This document shows positions 34,170-42,021 of a stretch of 64,000 nucleotides of DNA, in pieces (positions within the stretch are counted from its first letter, which is position 1; every line of letters starts with the position of its first letter). The position numbers and the translations under genes are program-made. The stretch is from Anaeromyxobacter oryzae (GTDB lineage: Bacteria > Myxococcota > Myxococcia > Myxococcales > Anaeromyxobacteraceae). The stretch covers positions 6,060,501-6,124,500 of the forward strand of contig NZ_AP025591.1 of NCBI RefSeq assembly GCF_023169945.1. The letters are read 5' to 3'. The notes beneath the pieces are model-generated. The model was given only the letters and a program-made list of their open reading frames with translations, ran no database searches and had not been told where the DNA came from.

Positions 34170-34691
34170 ATGAGCCTCCTACCGCTCGTCCTCGCTGGCA
34201 CGCTCGTCGCCCAGTACACTCCCGCACAGCATCCACTGACCGCTGGCACGCTCGTCATCCGGTACGATCCCGCACAGCATCCCCCGGACGCTTGCCTGCG
34301 CGTCTTCGACGTCGCGCTGAATCGAGACAAGCCTGTCGCCGACCTCAGGGCCTGCGCCGGGACCCGCTCGCCCGTGCGCTTCGATTACCAAGGTCCCTTC
34401 TGGTGGTGGGAGATCTTCATCTCGCCCGAAGCCTTCGACGCGCTCGTGAGCTTCGCGAGGTCGCGAGCAGCGGAGTTCGACGCCACGAGGAGCGACGGGA
34501 GCGATACCGCATTCGAGATCTCCTGGTTCGAGGGGCAGGTACCCAGGTCGTACGTGATCGGTCCTGACCGCGCGTGCCGATTCCTCGCGGACCTCGGCGA
34601 CGTGGCGGCGTCCAAGGGCGAGCCTGACGTCGCGAGGTGGGCGCACACCACGATGAAGCGCGTGCCCCACTGTTCATCGACGGTGAAGTAG
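34170..34691 (+). CDS. Small secreted protein of unknown function with a duplicated N-terminal segment
   Basis: 173 residues. A short hydrophobic start (MSLLPLVLAGTLVAQY) may be a signal peptide. Residues 9-24 and 25-40 are an imperfect repeat (AGTLVAQYTPAQHPLT / AGTLVIRYDPAQHPPD). The remainder is aromatic- and acid-rich (FDYQGPFWWWEIFISPEAFDALVSFARS, FEISWFEGQVPRSYVI) and does not resemble the spurious translations of this GC-rich DNA. By eye the base composition is less GC-rich than in flanking genes. The family is not recognised. Confidence 0.6.
   Translation: MSLLPLVLAGTLVAQYTPAQHPLTAGTLVIRYDPAQHPPDACLRVFDVALNRDKPVADLRACAGTRSPVRFDYQGPFWWWEIFISPEAFDALVSFARSRAAEFDATRSDGSDTAFEISWFEGQVPRSYVIGPDRACRFLADLGDVAASKGEPDVARWAHTTMKRVPHCSSTVK
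34194..34289 (+). repeat. 48-bp tandem duplication inside the small secreted gene
   Basis: Two direct copies (34194-34241 and 34242-34289), each starting GCTGGCACGCTCGTC and containing CCCGCACAGCATCC. The unit is 48 bp, so the reading frame is kept. The copies differ at several positions, so this is not a very recent event. Confidence 0.8.
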
Positions 34692-34845
34692 CTCGTTCGT
34701 CGGGAACGGTCGTACAGCGACACGGTGATCGGCTGGCACCTCGACGCGTGGCGCTCCACGAGACCGATCGTGCTCGAAGAAGCGCGGTCGATCTCGGGCG
34801 ACGCGCAGCACGATCAGGGCGGCGTCGGAGGTGCTGGAAAGGAAG

Positions 34846-34883
34846 GGCCGCCCGGCGATTCCTCGTGGGATCGCCGGGCGGCC
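34846..34883 (-). terminator. Intrinsic-type terminator for the beta-helix gene
   Basis: A 14-bp perfect stem (GGCCGCCCGGCGAT with ATCGCCGGGCGGCC) and a 10-base loop. Read on the minus strand it lies 40 bases after the stop of the beta-helix gene and is followed by CTTCCTTTCC, a modest T-rich tract. Confidence 0.7.
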
Positions 34884-34923
34884 GCTGGGATGCCCGGTGC
34901 CTTCGCGGAGCGCTCCGCGCCGA

Positions 34924-36159
34924 TCAGCGCCAGGTGTTGTTCGTCTGCGTCACGTTCACCCAGCCGCTGTTGGTGATGCTCACGCCCTGGGAGGCGTCTC
35001 CGGTGTTGTTCGAGATCTGGATGTTGCCCCCCAGACCGCCCGGCGGAAACTGCCACCCGGAGGCGTGATACAGCATCACCGCGACCGCGCTGGGTGAGTT
35101 GAACGTGTTGTGATCGATCGTCACGTTCCAGACATTGTCGATGCCGTTCGGATTCGGCTCGACGTCGATGGTCGTCACGTACGAGTTCGACTTCTGCATC
35201 GTGTTTCCCGTGATCGACAGGCCGTTCACGTGGATGACCGCCACGGCGCAGCGGCGCGGGTTCCTGATGTCGTTGTTGCGGACGGTGATGTTCTTGCTCT
35301 GCGCGGTGGTGAACGCGCCGCCGCCCACGTAGACGCCGTCGCCCCGCTGGTTCTCGATCAGGTTGTTCTCCACCACGACGTTCTGCGACCCGGCGATGTG
35401 GACACCCGACGTGTGCTCGGCGCTGTCCACGCCCGTCCACCCGCCGTCCAGGTGAAGCCCCCGCACGGTGAGTGTCGACGTGCCCGTGTAGTTCACGATC
35501 TGGAGCTGGGAGTCGCCCCAGTCACCGCTCGGATTCTCCAGCTGGATCTCGGGCATCGACCCGTCGCCGAACACGGAGTTGAAGATCTTGATGCCGTTCG
35601 TGATGCGATAGCGGACGGCGGGGGCCGTGACGAGGAGCGGCTTCCGGGTGTTGGCGGCCGCCTGGATGGCCGCGGTATCGTCGGTGACGCCGTCGCCCTT
35701 CGCGCCGTACGCCTTGATGTCCACTGCATCCGGCGGGATCCCCGGGGTCGGAGTCGGAGTCGGAGTCGGGGTCGGAGTCGGAGTCGGAGTCGGGGTCGGG
35801 GTCGGCGCGGTCACGGTGATCGTGGCCGTGGCGGTCTTCGTCGTGTCCGCGTTGCTCGTCGCGACGACCTGGTACGTGCCCGCCGAACCGGGCGCCGTGT
35901 AGAGACCCGCGGCGGTCACGGAGCCGCCCGCCGCTCCCTGGATGATCGACCAGCTCACCGTGGTGTTGGCCGTCCCCGAGACGGACGCGGTCAGTGCGAG
36001 CGGGCGGTCTGGCTGGACGGATGCCGTGACCGGCGCGACGGAGACGGCAACCGTCTGCGCGCCTCCGGCCGTCCCGGGATTGGTCTCGTCGACGTCCGCA
36101 GGGCCACAGGCGAAGGCGATGGCCGCGAGCACTGCGATCCCAACCTTTGCTGTATTCAT
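34924..36159 (-). CDS. Secreted right-handed beta-helix protein with Ig-like domain and Thr-Pro spacer
   Basis: 411 residues from ATG 36159. The signal ends in AAIAFACGPAD, a possible but weak lipobox (C at about 18). Residues about 35-115 look like a bacterial Ig-like domain (VSVAPVTASVQPDRPLALTASVSG, ATITVTAP). A (Pro-Thr)n spacer follows. From about 145 the pectate-lyase-like fold begins with VDIKAYGAKGDGVTDDTAAIQAA and continues in Asn-rich coils (VVVENNLIENQRGDGVYV, ITVRNNDIRN, ISNNTGDAS). Such proteins bind or cut polysaccharides at the cell surface. A role with the polysaccharide locus 4 kb away is possible but is inference. No catalytic residues can be assigned. Confidence 0.82.
   Translation of the reverse strand: MNTAKVGIAVLAAIAFACGPADVDETNPGTAGGAQTVAVSVAPVTASVQPDRPLALTASVSGTANTTVSWSIIQGAAGGSVTAAGLYTAPGSAGTYQVVATSNADTTKTATATITVTAPTPTPTPTPTPTPTPTPTPTPGIPPDAVDIKAYGAKGDGVTDDTAAIQAAANTRKPLLVTAPAVRYRITNGIKIFNSVFGDGSMPEIQLENPSGDWGDSQLQIVNYTGTSTLTVRGLHLDGGWTGVDSAEHTSGVHIAGSQNVVVENNLIENQRGDGVYVGGGAFTTAQSKNITVRNNDIRNPRRCAVAVIHVNGLSITGNTMQKSNSYVTTIDVEPNPNGIDNVWNVTIDHNTFNSPSAVAVMLYHASGWQFPPGGLGGNIQISNNTGDASQGVSITNSGWVNVTQTNNTWR
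35744..35803 (-). repeat. Ten-unit hexanucleotide repeat (GGRGTC)n encoding the Thr-Pro spacer
   Basis: Ten consecutive units of GGAGTC or GGGGTC on the plus strand, read on the minus strand as alternating Thr and Pro codons. Being a multiple of three, changes in copy number alter spacer length without breaking the frame. Confidence 0.9.
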
Positions 36160-36509
36160 TACACCTACCCTTTCAGGTATCTCGGCCCCCTGCAGGCTGA
36201 CTTGGTTCGCTGCCCCTTGATCAGGGGACAGGCGGGTAAGCTCAGACCACAGGGCGAGGTCGGGAAAAAAGGCTTGTTGTAGGGGATCAATCCACCCCAT
36301 CGGGTGCCGCCTCGCGCCTGGATTCCCCCAACAGGGGACCCGGGGGCGCCAGGAGGGATGCGGGACGCGCTGCAGCCGTCGTCCCGTCGTGACGGGCTGC
36401 CGCACCCCTGTTGGCGCGTGGCATGGTGACCGGGAGCGGGGAGGGGCACGAGCTCCAGGCGGCCGGTGGGGCGGGCCCGCGCAACGGACACGGACGGACC
36501 TGGGGTGCC
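36160..36509. promoter_or_regulatory. 350-bp divergent intergenic region with several potential RNA stems
   Basis: No gene is visible. CCAACAGGGG (36328-36337) and CCCCTGTTGG (36405-36414) can pair over an inner hairpin GCAGCCGTC...GACGGGCTGC (36372-36400), on the side leading to the cytochrome gene. On the other side CTGCCCCTTGATCAGGGGACAG forms a bulged stem, and a small hairpin covers the AAAGGG ribosome site just before ATG 36159. The motifs do not match the c-di-GMP/cAG GEMM riboswitch as I know it. Promoters are not recognisable. Confidence 0.4.
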
Positions 36510-39221
36510 ATGAAGCGCCATCGAGCGACGTGGGGCGGGGCGATGCTTGCGTGCGTGCTGGCGAGCTGCGCCGGCGAGAAGGGCCCCGCGGGCCCGAAGG
36601 GCGATCCGGGTCAGCCGGGCGCTCCGGGTGCTCCGGGCGCTCCGGCGTCGACGACCGGGATCCTCGCGGGAAGCGTCACGGACAGCGTGGCCGGGGACCC
36701 GCTGAGCGGCGTCGTGGTCACCGCGGCCGACTCTGCGGGCGCGGTCCTCGGGACCGCCACCACCGGCGCCGACGGGCGCTTCGCCCTGACCGTCGTCGCG
36801 GGCCCGATGGAGGTCTCGTTCCAGGAACCGTTCCACACCTCCCCGAGCCCGCTGCCCGTCGGCGTCATCGCGGGGCGTACGCTCGCGCTCGCCGTCACGT
36901 TGAGCGAATCCGGGAGCGGACGCCCGAGCGTCAGCATTGCCGCGCCCGGGAACGACGTGGGGTACGGCGCGACCGTCCAGCTGACCGCGACGGCGAGCGA
37001 TCCCAACGGCGACGCGCTCACCTACGCGTGGTCCAACGCGACCTCGCCGGCGCTCGGCGCGGTGAGCGGCGCCGGCGCGACGGGCTCGGTCGCGATGCCG
37101 ACGCTCGCGGAGGCCTTCGCCTTCCGGGCGGACCCGGGCAACCCCGGCCAGTTCGTCTCCGGGTACCGGCTCGAGGACCGGCTCGGCGTGCTCCCGATCA
37201 CCGGCGACGCGCGCGGGCAGGTGATCGCGACCGTGACCGTCCTCGACGGCCGCGGCCAGAGCGCGAGCGCGTCGCTGACGCTCAGCGCCGCGAGCGTCTC
37301 ACCCGGCCTCCGCGACGTTGCGGTCGGCACGCGCGTCTACCTGAACAGCGGCCACGACGCGGGCAACGCATGGTCCCTCACGGCGGTCCCCGGCGGATCG
37401 AGCGCGGCGCTCGACGACGCGACCAGCCGCACGCCGTCGTTCGTGGCGGACGTCGCCGGCGAGTACGACCTCTCCGAGTCGGCCGGCGCGCTGATCCTCC
37501 GGGCCGGCAGCTGGCGGGGCATGATCGCCGGGGGAAGCGGGGACACCGTCGCCGTCGAGTCCGACTGCACGCTGTGCCACCAGGGCACCATCGCCCCCGA
37601 CGTCTTCACGCCATGGCGCTCGACCGGCCACGCGACCCAGCTCACCCGCGGCATCGACGGCAAGCTCGGCGCGTCCTACTCGGCGAGCTGCGTCGAGTGC
37701 CACTCGGTCGGCTACGACACCGGCGCGTTCAACGGCGGGTTCGACGACGCGGCGACCGCCGCGGGCTGGACCTTCCCGACCGCGCTCCTCTCGACCAACT
37801 GGGAGGAGATGCTCGCGACGGCGCCGACGGTGGCGCGGCTCGCGAACGTCCAGTGCGAGAGCTGCCATGGACCGCAGAACTCGGTGGCCCACACGCTCAC
37901 GTGGGTGAACGGCGTCAGCACCCCGTTCCTCTCGCCGCGCGTCTCCTACGCCGCCGAGGCGTGCGCGCCGTGCCACGGCTCGGGCGCGCACCACATCTAC
38001 TCGGAGTGGGCCACGCCCGCCGCCCCGGACGCGAGCGGCGTCGCCATGGGTCACTCGAACCGGACCGCCGCGACCACGATCGGCTCCGGGCCCACCGGGC
38101 TCAACGCGAGCTGCGGCCGCTGCCACACCGCGCAGGGCTACGGCCTCTACGTCGGGCTGCTGCTGCAGGGCAAGGTCGCGCTGAACTCGGTCCCTGCCTC
38201 GGTGCTCGCCCAGGTGACCGCCGCGAACGCGGAGCCGGTCACCTGCTCAGCCTGCCACGACCCGCATGATGCGACCAACCCGAACCAGCTCCGGCTGTAC
38301 GGCGACACGCCGCTCCTGCCGTCGGGGTTCGCGGGCCACGGCCTCGGGAAGGGAGCGGTGTGCGTCAGCTGTCACAACAGCCGCAACGGCGTGCAGACCG
38401 GCAGCGACGCGCTCACGTACCTCCACGAGGACGGCGAGCCGTACAACGCGGGCAACCCCACCGGCTACAGCGCCCCGCACCAGGCCTGTCAGGGCGACGT
38501 CTTCGCCGGCCGCAACGCGTACTTCCTCGGCGCGAGCCTGCCGATGACGTCGCGGCACGCCGCCGTCCAGGACACCTGCGTCGGGTGTCACATGGAGCTC
38601 CAGCCGGAGGGCTATCTCGCGCACGGTGCGCCGGCGCGGAGCGGCCATCTCTTCCGGATCCTCGACCAGGACCGGGCGGCGCTCTGCTCCGGTTGCCACG
38701 GCTCGAACGTCGACGGCGAGGGGATCCAGGCGCAGGTCGAGGCGCAGCTCGACTCCCTGGCCGCGGCGCTCGGCGCGGCGGCGAAGGCGAGGATGAACGC
38801 GATCGCGGGCGGCGTGATCCGCGTCCGCGCGTGGGACGGGGCGACCGACCTGTACTCGAGCACGTCGGCGAGCAACGTCGCGGTCGACGTGGTCGCGAAC
38901 CCGGTCTCCTCCGTCGGCGTCGAGGAGATCCACGGTCAGGTCGGCCTGGTCGTCACCCTCACGACCCCGGTGACCATCCCGTTCGTCGACGCCTCCGGCC
39001 AGCCGGCGGGCTCGAAGACCATGTCGACGTTCGGCGTCCAGCTCGGCGCGTTGAAGGACGGCCAGGCCACGCCGGCGGTGCTGTACGGGCTGACCGGGAA
39101 CTTCGTCCGGGCGGGGTGGAACTACTTCCTGGTGCACGGCGACGCGAGCAAGGGCCTCCACAACCCGAGCTTCGTCACCGCCGTGCTGAACGCGTCGGTG
39201 AGACGCGACCTGTCGAACTGA
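36510..39221 (+). CDS. Nine-haem outer-surface lipoprotein cytochrome c with collagen-like N-terminus
   Basis: 903 residues. MLACVLASC gives a lipobox with C20, followed by a collagen-like GPAGPKGDPGQPGAPGAPGAP, a carboxypeptidase-regulatory-like beta domain (about 50-125, TGILAGSVTDSVAGDPLSGV) and an Ig/PKD-like region (ATASDPNGDALTYAWS). Nine CxxCH haem sites lie between residues 353 and 730: CTLCH, CVECH, CESCH, CAPCH, CGRCH, CSACH, CVSCH, CVGCH and CSGCH. The last 170 residues carry no haem. Such cytochromes move electrons across the periplasm or to extracellular metals in metal-reducing bacteria. ATG 36510 is chosen for the lipoprotein signal. Confidence 0.9.
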   Translation: MKRHRATWGGAMLACVLASCAGEKGPAGPKGDPGQPGAPGAPGAPASTTGILAGSVTDSVAGDPLSGVVVTAADSAGAVLGTATTGADGRFALTVVAGPMEVSFQEPFHTSPSPLPVGVIAGRTLALAVTLSESGSGRPSVSIAAPGNDVGYGATVQLTATASDPNGDALTYAWSNATSPALGAVSGAGATGSVAMPTLAEAFAFRADPGNPGQFVSGYRLEDRLGVLPITGDARGQVIATVTVLDGRGQSASASLTLSAASVSPGLRDVAVGTRVYLNSGHDAGNAWSLTAVPGGSSAALDDATSRTPSFVADVAGEYDLSESAGALILRAGSWRGMIAGGSGDTVAVESDCTLCHQGTIAPDVFTPWRSTGHATQLTRGIDGKLGASYSASCVECHSVGYDTGAFNGGFDDAATAAGWTFPTALLSTNWEEMLATAPTVARLANVQCESCHGPQNSVAHTLTWVNGVSTPFLSPRVSYAAEACAPCHGSGAHHIYSEWATPAAPDASGVAMGHSNRTAATTIGSGPTGLNASCGRCHTAQGYGLYVGLLLQGKVALNSVPASVLAQVTAANAEPVTCSACHDPHDATNPNQLRLYGDTPLLPSGFAGHGLGKGAVCVSCHNSRNGVQTGSDALTYLHEDGEPYNAGNPTGYSAPHQACQGDVFAGRNAYFLGASLPMTSRHAAVQDTCVGCHMELQPEGYLAHGAPARSGHLFRILDQDRAALCSGCHGSNVDGEGIQAQVEAQLDSLAAALGAAAKARMNAIAGGVIRVRAWDGATDLYSSTSASNVAVDVVANPVSSVGVEEIHGQVGLVVTLTTPVTIPFVDASGQPAGSKTMSTFGVQLGALKDGQATPAVLYGLTGNFVRAGWNYFLVHGDASKGLHNPSFVTAVLNASVRRDLSN

Positions 39222-39323
39222 GCGGCGACGGGGCAGGCGCCGGCCACGAGCCGGCGTCGCGTCCGAGGCGGGCTCCCGGTCACGAGATCCGGAGCCCGCC
39301 CAGGCCCGGCGCCACCCTGAACG

Positions 39324-39351
39324 GGCGCCGACGGTGACCGTCGCGGGCGCC
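39324..39351. terminator. Bidirectional hairpin between convergent cytochrome and small-protein genes
   Basis: GGCGC-CGACGG-TGA-CCGTCG-(CGG)-GCGCC forms an 11-bp stem with a 3-base bulge. It lies between two convergent stops, next to that of the minus-strand gene. There is no T-run. Confidence 0.45.
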
Positions 39352-39353
39352 GC

Positions 39354-39728
39354 TCACGCGACGACGGCCTCCGCCTCCGGAGCGGCCTCCTCGCTGGTGT
39401 CGTCCGGCGCCGCCTCGGCGCGAACGGCCTCCACGATCCCGGAGAGCAGGTCGATCTCCGGCAACACGACGTACGTCTCCGCGTCCGCGGGGGCCACTTC
39501 CGGCGCGGGCTCCGCGCCCATCTCGTCGCCCTCGGGCGCGGACTCCTCGTCTCGGCGCGCCTCGAGCGTGGCGACGAGCTCGAGGTCGTCGACCTCGGGC
39601 GCCGTCACGTCCTCCGCCGCTCCCGCCGCGAGCGGCTCGAGCTCGGCGAGCTCGTCGTAGCTCTCGCAGAGATCCTCGGCGGTCCAGCGTAGCTTCTGGC
39701 CTTGCGGCTCGATTCCAGGACGGATCAT
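39354..39728 (-). CDS. Acidic protein of unknown function
   Basis: 124 residues from ATG 39728, which follows a textbook AGGAGG 6 bases upstream (read on the minus strand). The N-terminus MIRPGIEPQGQKLRWTAEDL looks structured and specific; the rest is strongly acidic (Glu, Asp, Ala), with one cysteine at residue 21. No signal peptide or membrane segment is seen. The strong ribosome site and non-random N-terminus argue for a real gene. The family is not recognised; a binding or precursor-like role is possible but unsupported. Confidence 0.6.
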   Translation of the reverse strand: MIRPGIEPQGQKLRWTAEDLCESYDELAELEPLAAGAAEDVTAPEVDDLELVATLEARRDEESAPEGDEMGAEPAPEVAPADAETYVVLPEIDLLSGIVEAVRAEAAPDDTSEEAAPEAEAVVA

Positions 39729-39967
39729 GGTGCACCTCCTGCCTCGAGACCGTGTCCAGTATGCGCCCGCTGCGCGGCGACGAACGTCGTCGCGGCCGTT
39801 CCCCGAGATGGCGACCCGACTGGATGGCCCGCATGCTCGCTCGCTCGGTCCGCGTCCTTGCAGAAGGGGGCGATCGGCTCGCCACGGATCCCGGGACGGG
39901 GATGCGACGAGCGCGTGGAGCCGTCTCCGGCGGGACGTGCCCTGCGCGCCGATCGCCTCCGATGCCC

Positions 39968-41224
39968 CTACCGCCGCAACACGGGCACGGCAGCCCCGGC
40001 GGCGTCGCGAACAGCGCCCGACGCTCGAACCTCGGGAGCGCGCGCCTCGTCGGAACGGCCGAACGAAGCACGGCGACGCTGAGCTCCGGAGAGCTCGAGC
40101 ACCGTGTCGATCACCCGGTCCACCTGCGCATCCGTCATCGCCGAGTAGATCGGGAGCGAGATCGACCGTGTGTACGCGTCGTGCGCGACGGGGAAGCTCT
40201 CGGGCAGGTACCCGTAGGTGTCGCGGTAGTACGGGTGCTCGTGCAGCGGGATGAAGTGGACGGATGCGCCGATCCCGCGAGCCCTCAGCTCCTCGATGAA
40301 GCGGTTGCGGTCCACCGGCGGGACGAGCTTGATCACGTAGAGGTGATGGGCGTTCGTGCGGTCCGCGGGACACGTGAGCAGCTCGATGGCCTCGTCCTCG
40401 CGGAACGCGTCGTCATAGCGCCTCGCGATCGCCTCCCGGCGCGCGCACATCGCCTCCGCGCGCGCGAGCTGGGCGAGCCCGAGCGCCGCGGCGATGTCGC
40501 CGAGGTTGTACTTGAACCCTGGTGCGACGATCTCGTAGTACCAGCTGCCCTCCGCCGTGTAGCGCTTCCACGCATCGTGCGAGATGCCGTGGAGCGACAT
40601 GAGCCGCATGCGCTCCGCCCAGCCGGCACTCCCCGTCACCACGGCGCCGCCCTCGCCGGTCGTGATGGTCTTCGTGGCGTAGAAGGAGAAGCAGGTCACG
40701 TCCGCCAGCGTCCCGACGTTCCGCCCCTTGTAGCGGCACGGAAACGCGTGCGCGGCGTCGGCGACGACGGGGAGGTCGCGCGAGCGCGCGAGCGCGACGA
40801 TCTCGTCCATGTCGGCCGGCACGCCGCCGAAGTGGACGGGTACGATGGCCCGCGTGCGCGGCGTGATCGCGCGCTCGATCGCCGCCACGTCGACGTTGTG
40901 GTCCGAGGCGCGCACGTCGACGAGCACCGGGACGGCGCCGAGGTAGCGCACCACCTCCGCGGTCGCGGCGAACGTCATCGTGGGGACGATGACCTCGTCC
41001 GCCGGCCGGACGCGGGCGGCCTCGAGCGCGAGGTGGAGCGCCGCCGTGCACGAGCTCACCGCGACGCAGTGCGCGGCCTCCACGGCGGCCCCGAACCGCG
41101 CCTCGAACTCCTTCGCGCGTGGGCCGGTCGTGATCCACCGCGATCGCAGGACGTCCGTGACGGCGTCGAGCTCGGCGCTCGTGAGGTCCGGCAGCGCGAA
41201 CGGGATGAAGGCGGGGGAGGTCAT
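39968..41224 (-). CDS. DegT/DnrJ/EryC1 sugar aminotransferase
   Basis: 418 residues, PLP fold type I. SSCTAALHLALEAA (phosphate loop), VPTMTFAATAEVV, VADAAHA and CFSFYATKTITTGEGGAV (Schiff-base K185) are the landmarks. The family transaminates keto-sugar nucleotides to amino sugars used in polysaccharides. About 30 C-terminal residues beyond the usual end are Arg/Ala-rich. Its ATG overlaps the stop of the sugar-phosphate transferase gene by four bases, so the two are co-translated as part of the polysaccharide locus. Confidence 0.9.
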   Translation of the reverse strand: MTSPAFIPFALPDLTSAELDAVTDVLRSRWITTGPRAKEFEARFGAAVEAAHCVAVSSCTAALHLALEAARVRPADEVIVPTMTFAATAEVVRYLGAVPVLVDVRASDHNVDVAAIERAITPRTRAIVPVHFGGVPADMDEIVALARSRDLPVVADAAHAFPCRYKGRNVGTLADVTCFSFYATKTITTGEGGAVVTGSAGWAERMRLMSLHGISHDAWKRYTAEGSWYYEIVAPGFKYNLGDIAAALGLAQLARAEAMCARREAIARRYDDAFREDEAIELLTCPADRTNAHHLYVIKLVPPVDRNRFIEELRARGIGASVHFIPLHEHPYYRDTYGYLPESFPVAHDAYTRSISLPIYSAMTDAQVDRVIDTVLELSGAQRRRASFGRSDEARAPEVRASGAVRDAAGAAVPVLRR

Positions 41225-41823
41225 CGGAGCAGCACAGCGAGCGTCCTCAGGACCAGCACGACGTCCGTCCCGAGGGACATCTCGTCCAGGTAGCGGTGGT
41301 ACAGCGCGATCTTCGTGGGCAGCACGACGGCCGTGTACGCCGCCTCCGGGTCCGGCGACGCGCCCAGCGCCGCCTCCTCGTCGCGGTACTCGAGCGCGGC
41401 GAAGTCGGTGAGCCCGGGACGGACGGTCAAGATCCGCGCGTACGCCTCGGGGAAGAGTCGGACGTAGCGCTCGACCTCCGGCCGCGGGCCGACGAGGCTC
41501 ATGTCGCCGACGAGCACGTTCCAGAGCTGCGGCAGCTCATCGAGCTTGTGGCGCCGCAGGAAGCGGCCGACGCGCGTCACCCGGCCGTCCAGCGACGCGG
41601 TGACGGACGGCCCGCTCGCGCCGTTCCGCATCGATCTGAACTTGAGGATCGTGAACGGGCGGTTTCCGAGGCCCGCCCGCCGCTGCCGGAACAGCACCGG
41701 CCCCGCGGAGTCCAGCTTCACCGCGAGAGCGAGCGCGCCCATCACGGGCGCCAGCACGACCAGCGCGGACGCGGACGCAACGACGTCCATCGCTCGCTTG
41801 ACGAAGCGGTAACCCCTCGCCAC
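41221..41823 (-). CDS. Initiating sugar-1-phosphate transferase (bacterial sugar transferase, PglC-like)
   Basis: 200 residues. The N-terminal KRAMDVVASASALVVLAPVM membrane element, GPVLFRQRRAGLGNRPFTILKFRSM and KLDELPQLWNVLVGDMSLVGPRPE are the conserved core of monotopic phosphoglycosyl transferases, which place the first sugar-phosphate on undecaprenyl phosphate. It is the short form without the extra N-terminal helices of WcaJ. It is coupled to the downstream aminotransferase (overlap 41221-41224), a pair often found making diacetylated bacillosamine-like first sugars; that sugar identity is only suggested. Confidence 0.92.
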   Translation of the reverse strand: MARGYRFVKRAMDVVASASALVVLAPVMGALALAVKLDSAGPVLFRQRRAGLGNRPFTILKFRSMRNGASGPSVTASLDGRVTRVGRFLRRHKLDELPQLWNVLVGDMSLVGPRPEVERYVRLFPEAYARILTVRPGLTDFAALEYRDEEAALGASPDPEAAYTAVVLPTKIALYHRYLDEMSLGTDVVLVLRTLAVLLR

Positions 41824-42021
41824 CCGATGCCCCCCGGCTCCGAGCGCTTCTTCGAAGGAGATTCTACTCGGCGACCGGACGAGCGGACGCTCCTCGGCCC
41901 GGACGCCCCATCGGCGGACGTTCGCATGGTGGAAAGCGATCGGGGGAGGTAACGCCCAGGTCGTGCGACCGCGGCTACGCCGTGGGCGCCGGCGCCGCGC
42001 GCGAGGAGCGGCGGAGCCCGG

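Noticed and set aside
34194..34289. Attachment site or transposon target duplication
   Set aside because: The copies are adjacent, imperfect and in frame inside one gene; no integrase or transposase is near.
34148..34330. Cys-containing 60-residue frame on the minus strand
   Set aside because: It is antisense to the 48-bp duplication, which creates the apparent GGCCAG and VPA repeats; no ribosome site.
35744..35803. Possible CRISPR or minisatellite array
   Set aside because: Units are 6 bp with no spacers, and the run encodes an in-frame Thr-Pro linker.
36160..36509. GEMM (c-di-GMP or cAG) riboswitch before the cytochrome or beta-helix gene
   Set aside because: The GGGCAAACC and GACGCAAAGCC signatures are absent on both strands; only generic stems are seen.
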